The translations under genes were made by a program, and so were the position numbers. Under the pieces are notes generated by a model. That model was not told the DNA's origin. It saw only the letters and a list, made by a program, of their open reading frames with translations, and did no database searches. Positions 27,006 to 34,700 of a stretch of 64,000 nt of DNA are shown here, piece after piece. The DNA is from an uncultured Sphingomonadales bacterium (GTDB lineage Bacteria > Pseudomonadota > Alphaproteobacteria > Sphingomonadales > Rhodothalassiaceae), in NCBI GenBank assembly GCA_947499155.1, contig CANMND010000001.1, positions 597,241 to 661,240 of the forward strand, in the 5' to 3' direction. Each line of letters begins with the position of its first letter. Position 1 is the stretch's first letter.

Positions 27006-27248
27006 TCAGTCCTCATCCGGCGCCGAGGGCTGATTATTACGAGTTGGCACGTCTGATACTGGCTGGTGCTTCTTGATCCATCCGATAAAGCGCAGGCGGT
27101 CGATATATATCCGTGCGCCGATACGAATGAGGCAAGCTTCAAAGCCATTGCGTTTGCCGTTATATATCCACCAGCGGATGGTTTTCTCGCTAAATGCCGG
27201 AAAAGCACCAACAAGCTGGTCGATAGTTAGGATGTTTTCACCATCCAT
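27006..27248 (-). CDS. Excisionase-like winged-helix protein
   Basis: I choose the ATG at 27248, seven bases after AAAGGG, giving 80 residues. ILTIDQLVGAFPAFSEKTIRWWIYN is a helix-turn-helix and RIGARIYIDRLRFIGWI the wing, as in AlpA/excisionase-type proteins. It lies at the right border of the block, 300 bp from the tRNA remnant, where recombination directionality factors often sit. No integrase gene remains in this block, so its partner is missing or is the integrase of the neighbouring element. Confidence 0.75.
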   Translation of the reverse strand: MDGENILTIDQLVGAFPAFSEKTIRWWIYNGKRNGFEACLIRIGARIYIDRLRFIGWIKKHQPVSDVPTRNNQPSAPDED

Positions 27249-27285
27249 GAGCATACCCTTTCATTAGGTGTGATCATGACTACTT

Positions 27286-27558
27286 ATGGTTGGCGGCAGC
27301 AAATATAGAGAAATGCTAACTGACACAATGCGTTACGGATTTTCGTGCATGACTGCTGAGTCTGTAGACTTTGGTATGGTGTTGCCAGCTACGGTAGCTG
27401 GCTTACTGACATGCCTTCTTGGCCGATTCACCGATCAAACTTGTTGTGGCTTATTGGCTGGAACTGTCTTTTCTTATCACTTAGTGGTCCAATTTTGGTC
27501 CAAAAGTGGAATTTGGTCCAATTTCCAGGATTTAGCAGACAAAGAAAAAGGCCGGTAA
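27286..27558 (+). CDS. Doubtful small membrane ORF next to the attachment site
   Basis: This 90-codon frame has two hydrophobic stretches (MVLPATVAGLLTCLLG and CGLLAGTVFSYHLVVQF) but no ribosome site at its ATG. Its 3' end runs into the terminator hairpin at 27548-27579. It may be chance; I list it because the 27255-27547 interval holds nothing else. Confidence 0.2.
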   Translation: MVGGSKYREMLTDTMRYGFSCMTAESVDFGMVLPATVAGLLTCLLGRFTDQTCCGLLAGTVFSYHLVVQFWSKSGIWSNFQDLADKEKGR

Positions 27559-27579
27559 CTTATTGAAGTTACTGGCCTT
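27548..27579 (-). terminator. Original terminator of the tRNA-fMet gene, now stranded at the far end of the element
   Basis: AAGGCCGGTAACT / AGTTACTGGCCTT forms a 13-bp stem with one G-T pair and a 6-nt loop, followed on the minus strand by TTTTTCTTT. It lies immediately past the tRNA remnant at 27583, exactly where a tRNA terminator belongs. Before insertion it would have ended the tRNA transcript. Confidence 0.8.
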
Positions 27580-27582
27580 ATG

Positions 27583-27629
27583 TTTGGTTGCGGGGGTAGG
27601 ATTTGAACCTACGACCTTCAGGTTATGAG
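27583..27629. repeat. Left attachment site: 47-bp copy of the tRNA-fMet 3' part
   Basis: This 47-bp stretch is identical to 63924-63970. On the minus strand it covers the tRNA from the first base of the anticodon loop (CTCATAA) through CCA and two further bases. The sequence beyond (from 27630) no longer matches the tRNA, so this is a remnant, not a working gene. It marks the distal end of the integrated element. Confidence 0.95.
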
Positions 27630-27686
27630 ACGGATTGCCCTGACATAATCATTTGATTTAATTACCATAAATACGTACTTTGAATC

Positions 27687-27709
27687 TTTGTGTGAGATTT
27701 TGTGTGAGT
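27687..27709 (+). promoter_or_regulatory. Paired GTGTGAG motifs, candidate integrase arm sites (left end)
   Basis: Two direct copies of GTGTGAG at 27690-27696 and 27702-27708, spaced 12 bp apart within TTTGTGTGAGA/TTTTGTGTGAGT, lie about 60 bp inside the left att repeat. The same pair in the same orientation occurs at 63807-63828 beside the integrase gene. In the excised circle they would flank the core, as arm-type sites of tyrosine integrases do. Confidence 0.65.
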
Positions 27710-28216
27710 CTATCGTATATTCCTTGCGATTTGCATAATCGAGACGAGCGCCAACATAACCTATTGATTTTTATAGCAGTTTCTAGCCACACACACAAGA
27801 GAGAACCATTCTCGCTACATCAAGCGCCCGTAAACCAACTTTTCTGGCGTCCATAACGGCACTGCGATCCTGGGAGGGCGGCTGACGACACAACATAGTC
27901 GCGGCCTCCAATGATGAAGCATCTGCTTCTCTGGAACAGACTGCTGGTCAGCATGATCAGGCTGTGATTGATGCAATTCCAGTCCGGTAAATTCCCCTCC
28001 CCCCTTTGTCTCTCAAGGCTCGCGTTCCGCGCGGGCCTTTTTCCTTCGTTCTCGCGCACCCCTACAGGTGCGCCGCAACTGGCTGCCGCGTGAGCGGCGG
28101 GGCCAGTCCTTCTCTTTCGTTTCGGTCCTGACGGATGCGGCTCCGAGCGGAGCGCTTCTCCGGGCGTCATCAAGGCCGCGACGGGCGCGGCTGGAGAGAC
28201 GAGAAGGAGAAGACCA
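27710..28216. other. Non-coding interval with G+C-rich hairpins in the leader of the first element gene
   Basis: No supportable gene lies here. The left part is A+T-rich. From about 28015 it becomes G+C-rich, with perfect hairpins GCGCACC-CCTACA-GGTGCGC (28054-28073), GCCGC-GTGA-GCGGC (28085-28098) and CTCCG-AG-CGGAG (28141-28152). These lie in the probable 5' leader of the 28217 gene and may regulate or stabilise its transcript. Confidence 0.5.
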
Positions 28217-28453
28217 ATGACCTACCGGATGAGCTGCGAACAACTCCACGGCCTGACAATCAAGGAACTCAGCGCAATGTTCAAAATGGCGCGTAAGGCA
28301 GTGATCTCTGCACAGCCCTGCACCGCCGAGCACGCCGAAGCCGTCGCGGCAATGCGCCGGATCGCCAAAATCATCGCATATAAGGATGCGCAGATGCGCA
28401 CCTTCATTCCGGCACCGCGCCGGATCAAAACACCGAAGCCGGGGCTGCGCTAA
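28217..28453 (+). CDS. Small basic hypothetical protein
   Basis: This 78-residue basic protein begins at an ATG behind a strong GAAGGAGAAG ribosome site. It is mostly helical (LTIKELSAMFKMARKAVISA, AEAVAAMRRIAKIIAY) with a Pro/Lys-rich tail. I do not recognise a family. It is the first gene inside the left end of the element and converges on the leftward gene cluster at 28474-29506, from which it is separated by 20 bp. Confidence 0.65.
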   Translation: MTYRMSCEQLHGLTIKELSAMFKMARKAVISAQPCTAEHAEAVAAMRRIAKIIAYKDAQMRTFIPAPRRIKTPKPGLR

Positions 28454-28473
28454 GCCCCGGCCTTATGGCGCTG

Positions 28474-28833
28474 TCACAACAGCGCCATTTGGGCGTTGGT
28501 CGGGTCTTTGATGCCATAGACCTCGCGCGCCATGCGAATGGTGGCCGCGCCCTGAAAGATCGGCTTGCAATCACGGTCGGGCGCAACCGTATTCCAGTCG
28601 GCCCATATCTTCAGGCCGCTGGCCTGAAAGGTCAGAGACATTTCACCGGGGCCGCAACTGCCGCCATAGATGCCAAGCTCCAATTCCAGTGCGGCCTTCA
28701 GCTCTTCATCTGTCAGTCCGCGTTCGGCGCGTTCTTTCCAGCGGCCTTCGGACTGAGAGAAGCCGTTGGTGGCGCGTTTGAAGGCATAGAGCTTGTCGTC
28801 CTGCGATAATTCACGGGGTACTTTAATGGTCAT
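28474..28833 (-). CDS. Hypothetical protein of the element's small-gene cluster
   Basis: I start at the ATG at 28833, behind GGAGAATAATC; the frame remains open upstream to 28920 but without a ribosome site. The 119-residue product (MTIKVPRELSQDDKLYAFKR) is soluble and acidic with no membrane segment. I recognise no family. It is the last of three leftward genes that share strong ribosome sites and close spacing, suggesting one operon of element housekeeping genes. Confidence 0.7.
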   Translation of the reverse strand: MTIKVPRELSQDDKLYAFKRATNGFSQSEGRWKERAERGLTDEELKAALELELGIYGGSCGPGEMSLTFQASGLKIWADWNTVAPDRDCKPIFQGAATIRMAREVYGIKDPTNAQMALL

Positions 28834-28868
28834 GATTATTCTCCATTCTTGAAAATGAAGGGGGCCGC

Positions 28869-29270
28869 CTAAGCGGCCCCCGTGAAGCGGTGGCCCTGCC
28901 TGATGCAGTTGTTCAGCCACAGGTTCAGAAAATCGTTCAGCTCAGGTTTGAGCGTTGGCACGACCTTGCCCGGCGCGGGATAGACTTCCCTGTAGATCGG
29001 CGGAATCGCCTGCTGGAAGGTCAGCGCCTCGGCCATATTCCGCTCGGGATAGATGCGGATTTCCATGTCCGGGTCGGCGCAAAGGTCGCCATTCTGCTCG
29101 AAGTAGTGCGAGAGCGCGATGACGATGGTGTCGGCCCGGCGTTCCAGCACGTCCATGTTCAGGTCCATGAACGGTTCGCCGATATGGCTCTTGTCGTAGT
29201 CCTTGCCGGATTGGATGGCGGCGATTGCGCCCAGCCGGTCCAGCTTCCTGTAGATGGTCTCGTAAAGCAT
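28869..29270 (-). CDS. Hypothetical protein, possibly DUF6908-like
   Basis: I start at the ATG at 29270, behind GGAGGAAAC, which gives 133 residues; the longer frame to 29582 is Pro/His/Arg-rich and is the wrong-frame shadow of the next gene. The product (MLYETIYRKLDRLGAIAAIQ, GEPFMDLNMDVLERRADTIV, IALSHYFEQNGDL, MEIRIYPE) resembles proteins annotated as DUF6908 on alphaproteobacterial mobile elements; I hold this only loosely. No function is known. Confidence 0.65.
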   Translation of the reverse strand: MLYETIYRKLDRLGAIAAIQSGKDYDKSHIGEPFMDLNMDVLERRADTIVIALSHYFEQNGDLCADPDMEIRIYPERNMAEALTFQQAIPPIYREVYPAPGKVVPTLKPELNDFLNLWLNNCIRQGHRFTGAA

Positions 29271-29299
29271 CGGTGTTTCCTCCTTCCTATGGGGACCGC

Positions 29300-29506
29300 C
29301 TATGCGGCGGCCCCGGCTTTTGGCTGGTTGCGGCAGACGAAGATGCGGCCCGGTGCGCTGGGAACGACGGTGAGCACCTGGCGGTGGCTCCTGCCGTTCT
29401 TGGTCGGCCACTGCGCCCCGATGCGGGTCCAGGGCGCGTTTTCCCGGTCTGGTGCGAACCAGACGATGTGGCTGGGGGCGGTGGTGTTTTTGGTGTTCTC
29501 GCTCAT
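29300..29506 (-). CDS. Small hypothetical protein, first gene of the leftward cluster
   Basis: The ATG at 29506 follows GGAGGACATCGAC. The 68-residue product (MSENTKNTTAPSHIVWFAPD, then WTRIGAQWPTKNGRSHRQVL) is basic, has no membrane helix and matches no family I know. The 29507-29781 interval upstream holds no other gene and probably contains the cluster promoter and that of the ankyrin gene. Confidence 0.6.
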   Translation of the reverse strand: MSENTKNTTAPSHIVWFAPDRENAPWTRIGAQWPTKNGRSHRQVLTVVPSAPGRIFVCRNQPKAGAAA

Positions 29507-29781
29507 GTCGATGTCCTCCATCGTCGGGGTTGATGTCCGAATACGGATCGTGGGAAGCCGTCGTTGGAGGACCGGACGACAAGGCCGCGCTAGCGAGTGG
29601 TGCGGGTTACACGGTCGCGGCAAAGCGCGCCGCCTGCTATGCTGGCGGGCAGCCTTGCGGACGGTCCAAGACGGCTAGAACAGGCCGTTTAAGGAGGACG
29701 AAACCCGGCGGGGGATGGATGGGCATATGCGCGAGAACCCAACACCTGCCGCCGCAAGACAGGGTGTGAAAGGCAAGACGG

Positions 29782-30342
29782 GTGAATGAAAGCGCGGAGC
29801 TGATCGGGCTAAGGCTGTTGAAGGCCATACGCGAGGACGACCTTGCAAGGTGCCGATCCCTGATCCTGACCGGGGCGAAGCTGTCTACCCCTGACGACAG
29901 AGGCTGGATGCCGCTGCATGTGGCTGCGCTGGAGGAAACCCCTGAGATGACCCGTTTACTGCTGGAAGCTGGTGCGCCGGTGAATGCGCATACGACCGAC
30001 AAGGGCACATGGACCGCGCTCCATATCGCCGGAAGTTACAGCCATACAAAGACGATGGAGGTGCTTCTGCAGCATGGTGCCGACATCAACGCCAGGGCAG
30101 GCCGGGACTGGACGCCGCTGCACGTGGCGGCATGGTGTGGACGCGGTGATGTTGTAGCGCTGCTACTCGACCACGGCGCAGATACGAATGCACTGACGGA
30201 CAAAGGCCGAACCGCCGCGTTTTGGGCCGAACACAAGGGGCACGAAGAAGTCGTGCTGGAAATCGGCGAAGCCGTCAGTCTGCGCCATGCTCAGCGCGTG
30301 AAGGCGTTGAAGATTTTGCGAGACAGGAAGCGCGATAGGTAA
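29782..30342 (+). CDS. Ankyrin-repeat protein
   Basis: This 186-residue protein starts at a GTG (GTGAATGAA) with only a weak ribosome site. It contains four ankyrin repeats: DDRGWMPLHVAALEETPEMT, TWTALHIAGSYSHTKTMEVL, DWTPLHVAAWCGRGDVVALL and a degenerate fourth, with HGADINA/HGADTNA turns. Ankyrin stacks bind other proteins. A basic C-terminal tail (ALKILRDRKRDR) recurs in the second ankyrin gene. No signal peptide or toxin domain is present. The two ankyrin genes probably arose by duplication and may form a regulatory or inhibitory pair. Confidence 0.88.
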   Translation: MNESAELIGLRLLKAIREDDLARCRSLILTGAKLSTPDDRGWMPLHVAALEETPEMTRLLLEAGAPVNAHTTDKGTWTALHIAGSYSHTKTMEVLLQHGADINARAGRDWTPLHVAAWCGRGDVVALLLDHGADTNALTDKGRTAAFWAEHKGHEEVVLEIGEAVSLRHAQRVKALKILRDRKRDR

Positions 30343-30499
30343 AGGACGCGACAGTTTTCGCCGCTATGGTGGCGTACCGATCTCGAAAGAACAGCCGTCG
30401 GATGCCGAGCTGTTGCGGCGCTACATGGAAAGCTACACCCGCGAAAATCGCCTGCTGCCGGAGATCGAAGCACTTCGTCGAAACAAGGATGGGACGTGA
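30311..30499 (+). other. Small open frame between the ankyrin genes, start codon uncertain
   Basis: A frame reading GKGRDSFRRYGGVPISKEQP and then LRRYMESYTRENRLLPEIEA ends at a TGA at 30497-30499 that overlaps the GTG start of the second ankyrin gene (GTGA). The frame looks coding but has no ATG, GTG or TTG between its upstream stop and about 30425, so it either uses a rare start such as ATA or has lost its start. It would couple translation of the downstream gene. Confidence 0.4.
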
Positions 30500-30858
30500 G
30501 GATACAGGGCACACATGGCAAAACGCTTTTGCACATAACGGCCCGGCGAAACCTCTCCGGAATATGCCGCTGGCTGCTGCGCCATGGGGTGGATGTAAAC
30601 CGGACGGATATCCTCGATAGAACGGCGCTGCACCACGCGGCTCAGTGCGGCGCGACCGATACAGCCCGGCTGCTGATCGCGCACGGTGCAGACATTGGTG
30701 CAAAGGACTGGCAGGGGCGCACACCGTTCGACCTCGCGCGCGCCAGCGACAGCACGGCAAACATAATCCATGAGAAAATCAGCCTGCGCCATACGCACCA
30801 CGTGAAGACGGTGAAGGCACTGCGCGACCGCAAGAAGAAGCGGCGCGGTTGGGAATAG
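30496..30858 (+). CDS. Second ankyrin-repeat protein
   Basis: This 120-residue protein starts at a GTG that overlaps the stop of the small upstream frame. It carries about three ankyrin repeats (GKTLLHITARRNLSGICRWL, DRTALHHAAQCGATDTARLL, HGADIGAKDWQGRTPFDLAR) and a basic tail (TVKALRDRKKKRRGWE) like that of the first ankyrin protein. It is a shorter paralogue in the same operon. Its function is unknown. Confidence 0.85.
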   Translation: MRIQGTHGKTLLHITARRNLSGICRWLLRHGVDVNRTDILDRTALHHAAQCGATDTARLLIAHGADIGAKDWQGRTPFDLARASDSTANIIHEKISLRHTHHVKTVKALRDRKKKRRGWE

Positions 30859-30960
30859 CTTAAGTCTCGCTGCGTTTCTATAACACGCCAGAATTCCCCG
30901 AGGAAATATATACTGCCCCTATTTTTTCTTTCACGGCAACCCACGCTTCCTGATACTTGC

Positions 30961-31332
30961 TTAAAATTCAATATCAGATAGATCAGTTATAGTTGTCTCA
31001 GGTGCAGTCGCCCTCCAATGATCCAAGACCTCTTGGTGTGCAGGACACAAAGTATTCATGTATATAAATTTGGTCAGACTGAGTCCGGCTGCGGAAAAAA
31101 ACAATATCCGGTGGAGCTTACGGTTTTTGGCCCATTTATTCTCATCCCAGAGAAACCAAAGAACCCAATAAACAAAGAAAGCCATGATCGAACCGACTAC
31201 CATGACCTTTTGGGTAATGGCTTCTGCCGGACTCTCATTTCTGATACACATAACGTCCGTCCAGCCGAGAAGTAATAAAAAAACGGTGAGAAAAAACGTC
31301 CCAAGAAGTATCAGTTTTTCTTTTCTGGCCAT
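30961..31332 (-). CDS. Small membrane protein, distal candidate Rhs immunity protein
   Basis: This 123-residue protein (MARKEKLILLGTFFLTVFLL) has three hydrophobic helices and is a clear paralogue of the next upstream protein (31412-31717). They share KEKLIL, the central GSI-AFFVYW-LW segment with WDE, and AAGLSLT. It has a longer hydrophilic C-terminus. Both lie directly downstream of the Rhs gene on the same strand, which is where immunity genes for Rhs toxins are found, and duplication of immunity genes is common there. That role is inference from position. Confidence 0.7.
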   Translation of the reverse strand: MARKEKLILLGTFFLTVFLLLLGWTDVMCIRNESPAEAITQKVMVVGSIMAFFVYWVLWFLWDENKWAKNRKLHRILFFSAAGLSLTKFIYMNTLCPAHQEVLDHWRATAPETTITDLSDIEF

Positions 31333-31411
31333 ATGCCAGGTTTCTCCCTACCACTCACGACAGACATGCAAGACAACTCGTTTTTTTCGGTTTTTCTCAT
31401 AAATCAAGCAT

Positions 31412-31717
31412 CTATAAACAGACATCATATAGAAATCTGGTTAGGCTGAGACCCGCCGCGAAAGAAAATAATATCTGGTGGAGCGTACGGTTTTTAGCTA
31501 GCCGCTTCTCATCCCAGAAAATCCACAGAGCCCAATATACAAAGAAAGCGATGATCGAGCCTGCTATCATTGCCTTCATGGCTGCAGCCTCCATGGCTAT
31601 AATGTATTGTGCCGGTGGAGGAAGTGACTCACACATAGCATCTAATGTATTGAGAAGAAGACAAATCACAGTAAGTAAGAACTTCCCAATAAGTATCAGT
31701 TTTTCTTTTTTCGTCAT
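31412..31717 (-). CDS. Small membrane protein, proximal candidate Rhs immunity protein
   Basis: I place the start at the ATG at 31717, two bases after the Rhs stop codon (a TTG at 31723 is possible). The ~101-residue product (MTKKEKLILIGKFLLTVICL) has three hydrophobic helices and pairs with the paralogue downstream. The close spacing implies co-translation with the Rhs gene, as expected for an immunity protein. A membrane location would suit a toxin acting at or across the inner membrane. Confidence 0.75.
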   Translation of the reverse strand: MTKKEKLILIGKFLLTVICLLLNTLDAMCESLPPPAQYIIAMEAAAMKAMIAGSIIAFFVYWALWIFWDEKRLAKNRTLHQILFSFAAGLSLTRFLYDVCL

Positions 31718-31719
31718 TA

Positions 31720-34700
31720 TCAATATATCTTATTACCATTTTTATAGAGATGTCCTGTGCCCGGCAGTGGATACGTGTCGCCATTAAATTTATTGCGCGG
31801 GACATACGTTGACGAACCTGTTACAAGTGCGCCGGGAACTGCTCGGCTAGTAGCTCGGGCGATATTTTCACCATCTGGATTCTCAGCAGTATGGCAGCCA
31901 CTTAAGTTAATAATACCATCAGCAGCCATTTTCCCCTTCAATAGAGAACCAAAATATATATCGCCAATTCCCTGCCCTTGCAGTATTACATTGCCGTGTG
32001 CACCGATTATGATCCTCTCCGGTGAATACTTTGTAGTGCTTAGCGATTGATGTTCACGATTGGCATGCCCTATAAATTCTATTTTACTAATCGAATTATC
32101 TGCTTGCGCAGTAACATGTTTGGCAAAGTCCCGCGCATTATCAAATATATCTTGCTCTCCATCACTCCCAGTGACGATAACCTCCAACCCCTCTAGATCG
32201 ATATAAAGCAGCGGATTCTGACCGACATAGCCGAAGGTGTTGATGCCACCGACCAGCCCTATTGGATCGCTGGAGACATAGCGGCCGATCTCCGGATTGT
32301 AGTAACGGTTCCAGTTGTAGAAGATGCCGCTTTCGGCGTCGTAGTACTGGCCCGGCATGCGCAGATTGACCGTGACCGACCCTGACGGGTTGCCGATGCC
32401 GAACGCGTCCGGGGCCCATGACCAGACTTGCGTGCCTGAGTTGTCGGTGGCGAATTTCGGCGTGCCGAGCTGGTCGGGGTGGAGGTAGGTCAGGACCTCC
32501 GGCGAGCCGGCGTCGATCTGCGCCAGCGGTTCGCCGTTCAGATAGACATATTCACGGATGAAATCGCCGCTGCTGTCGTATTCACCATAGAGCAGCCCGC
32601 CCGCACCATAGACGTAATGGGTGGTTACGCTGCTGGCGAGCTTGACGGTGCGTTGGTTAAAGGCGTTGTAGGTGTATTCACCCACGGTGGTGCTGCTGAT
32701 CAGTACCTCTTCCAGCCGCCCGGCATCGTCCCAGACATATTCGCGCACATCATCATCGGTGATGTTGCCGCTGCTGTCATAGGTGTATGAATCACTGCCC
32801 ACGGCGGAGATCTTGTTGCTGCCGCTGGGCACGGTGGTGGTGACGGTGCTGCCCTCAACGCGTGTCAGACGGTTGCTGACAGCATCGTAGGTGTAATCGA
32901 TGGTGCTGCCGTCATCTTCCTGCTTCAGCCGGTTCAGCGCGTCGTACGTGTAATCCGTACCGCCGATCTGGGTGATGTTGCCGTTGCTATCCGAATCGTA
33001 AGTGTGGCTGTAAATCGAGGATACCGCCCGCGATGTCGGGTAATAATCCTGATCGTATCCGGCGCTGAAAGTGCGGCTGTTGCCATAGGTCAGCGCATTC
33101 ATCGGGCCGAATGGCAGATAGGTGATGCTGGATGCCAGCGTGGTGCCTGTGCTGTTAATCACCGCCGCAACCTGGCTGACCTGGCCGTTGGCGTTGAGCG
33201 TGTAGTCGATATCCCGGCCCGAGGGCAGTGTGATATCAGTGATATTCCCGGCCAGGTCATAGCCGTATGTGGTGGTAAAGGTCAGCGCCCCGCGCGTTTC
33301 CTCGACCTCCGTCACCCTTCCCAGCGCGTCATAGGTATAATCCTTGGTGCCGGTGGCGTCGGTGATAGAGCACAGCCGCCCCTCGCCATTGGTGCATGAA
33401 TCATATTCGAATGAGACGTCGTTGCCGCTATCCGTCGGGTATTCGATATCCGTTACGCGGTAGAGGTCGTCGTATGTATATTCCGTGACCTTGCTGCGAG
33501 CGTCGGTAACGGTGGCGAGGTTTCCGGCGGAATCGTAGGTGTAGGTGATGGTGCCACGGTCGGGGCTGTATTCCTCGATCACCTCGCCGAAGGCATTGAC
33601 GTCATACTCCGTCGCGTTGTCGCGTGGGTCGGTGATGCTGCTGATCTGGTTAAGCGGGGTCCATGCGGTGTCGGTCTCGCCGTTCAGCTCGTCCGTGGCC
33701 TTGACCAGCCGCTGCAGCCCGTCATAGGCATAGGCGGTTTCGTTGGTGTTGGCATCGGTGAACAGTGTCAGGTTGCTGTTTTTATCATAGTCATACTCGC
33801 TCATTTGCATGGCCGCGCCGATACTCTTGATCAGGCGGGAAAGCTCGTCATAGGCCAGATTATGCGTGTATTTCACCGTTGGGGTGGAATTGGAATATTC
33901 CACCTCCGTCACGTTACCCGCGTCGTCCAGCGTATAATCCACCGTGTTGCCCAGCGAATCCTCAACCCCCGTCAGGCGCTGTGCGTTGTCGTAGGTGTAG
34001 TCGATGGTCACGCTGTTGGGCAGCGCAATCTGCGTGACGTTGCCATTGTCGTCGTAGGTGTAGGTGGTGGTGGCGGCCAGGCCGGTGCCGTAGGCCCGAG
34101 TGGCGGTTGCCAGCCAACCCATCGTGTCATAGGTCAGGTTGGTGACCACGCTGTTTTCATCGGTGATGGTGGCGATGCGCTTTGCGGAATCGTAGGTATA
34201 GGATGTTTGTTGCGCATAGGTTTCGCCATAGGCCTGTGTCATGGTCTGGACCAGCAGGTTGGCGTTATATGTGTATTTGGTGACCGACCCGCCCGGATAG
34301 GTGATCGTGTTCACCCGCCCGATAATCGTGTTGCCGTTGGCATCCGTGGTGTTGGAATAATAAGTGTAGCTGGTCGAACGGCTCGTCGTGGTGTCCAGAT
34401 CCGTGACCGTGACCGAGGTGATGCGGCCATAGGTGTCGTAATCGTAATCAACCTCCCGGTTGTCCGTTGTCACCGTGTCAGGCAGGTTGAATGTATTGTT
34501 CCACGTGATGTCGGTAATGCGTTCATCCGCCGTGCCCTGGGCCTCGGTGATCTGCGTGATCAGGCCCCGGTCGTTGCGGGCGTAGAAGGTCATGTTGCCT
34601 TCCCAGTCGGTCTCGCTCATCAGCCAGCCATTGTTGTAGTAGTTGTAATATTTATCCGCAGCGGCACTGTATGTGGCGGTGGCGCGGCTGGCCTGCACGA

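Larger units (their letters stand above)
11236..27547. mobile_element. Mobilizable defence block without its own integrase
   Basis: This block combines a five-gene restriction-type operon, a relaxase/MobC pair, two coupling ATPases, YidD, ParD and excisionase-like proteins between the EEP gene and the tRNA-fMet terminator. No integrase and no third tRNA repeat were found near its left side. It could be an older island at the same tRNA that lost its integrase and outer repeat, or a passenger of a larger tandem array. The borders are approximate: the left one is placed at the 15-bp gap before the EEP gene and the right one at the tRNA terminator. Confidence 0.55.

Noticed and set aside
27583..27629. 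Second functional tRNA gene
   Set aside because: Only the anticodon-loop-to-CCA part is present; the 5' half is replaced by unrelated DNA, so it is an attachment-site remnant.
28890..29678. 262-codon plus-strand frame
   Set aside because: It is antisense to three small leftward genes that each have strong ribosome sites and better codon patterns.
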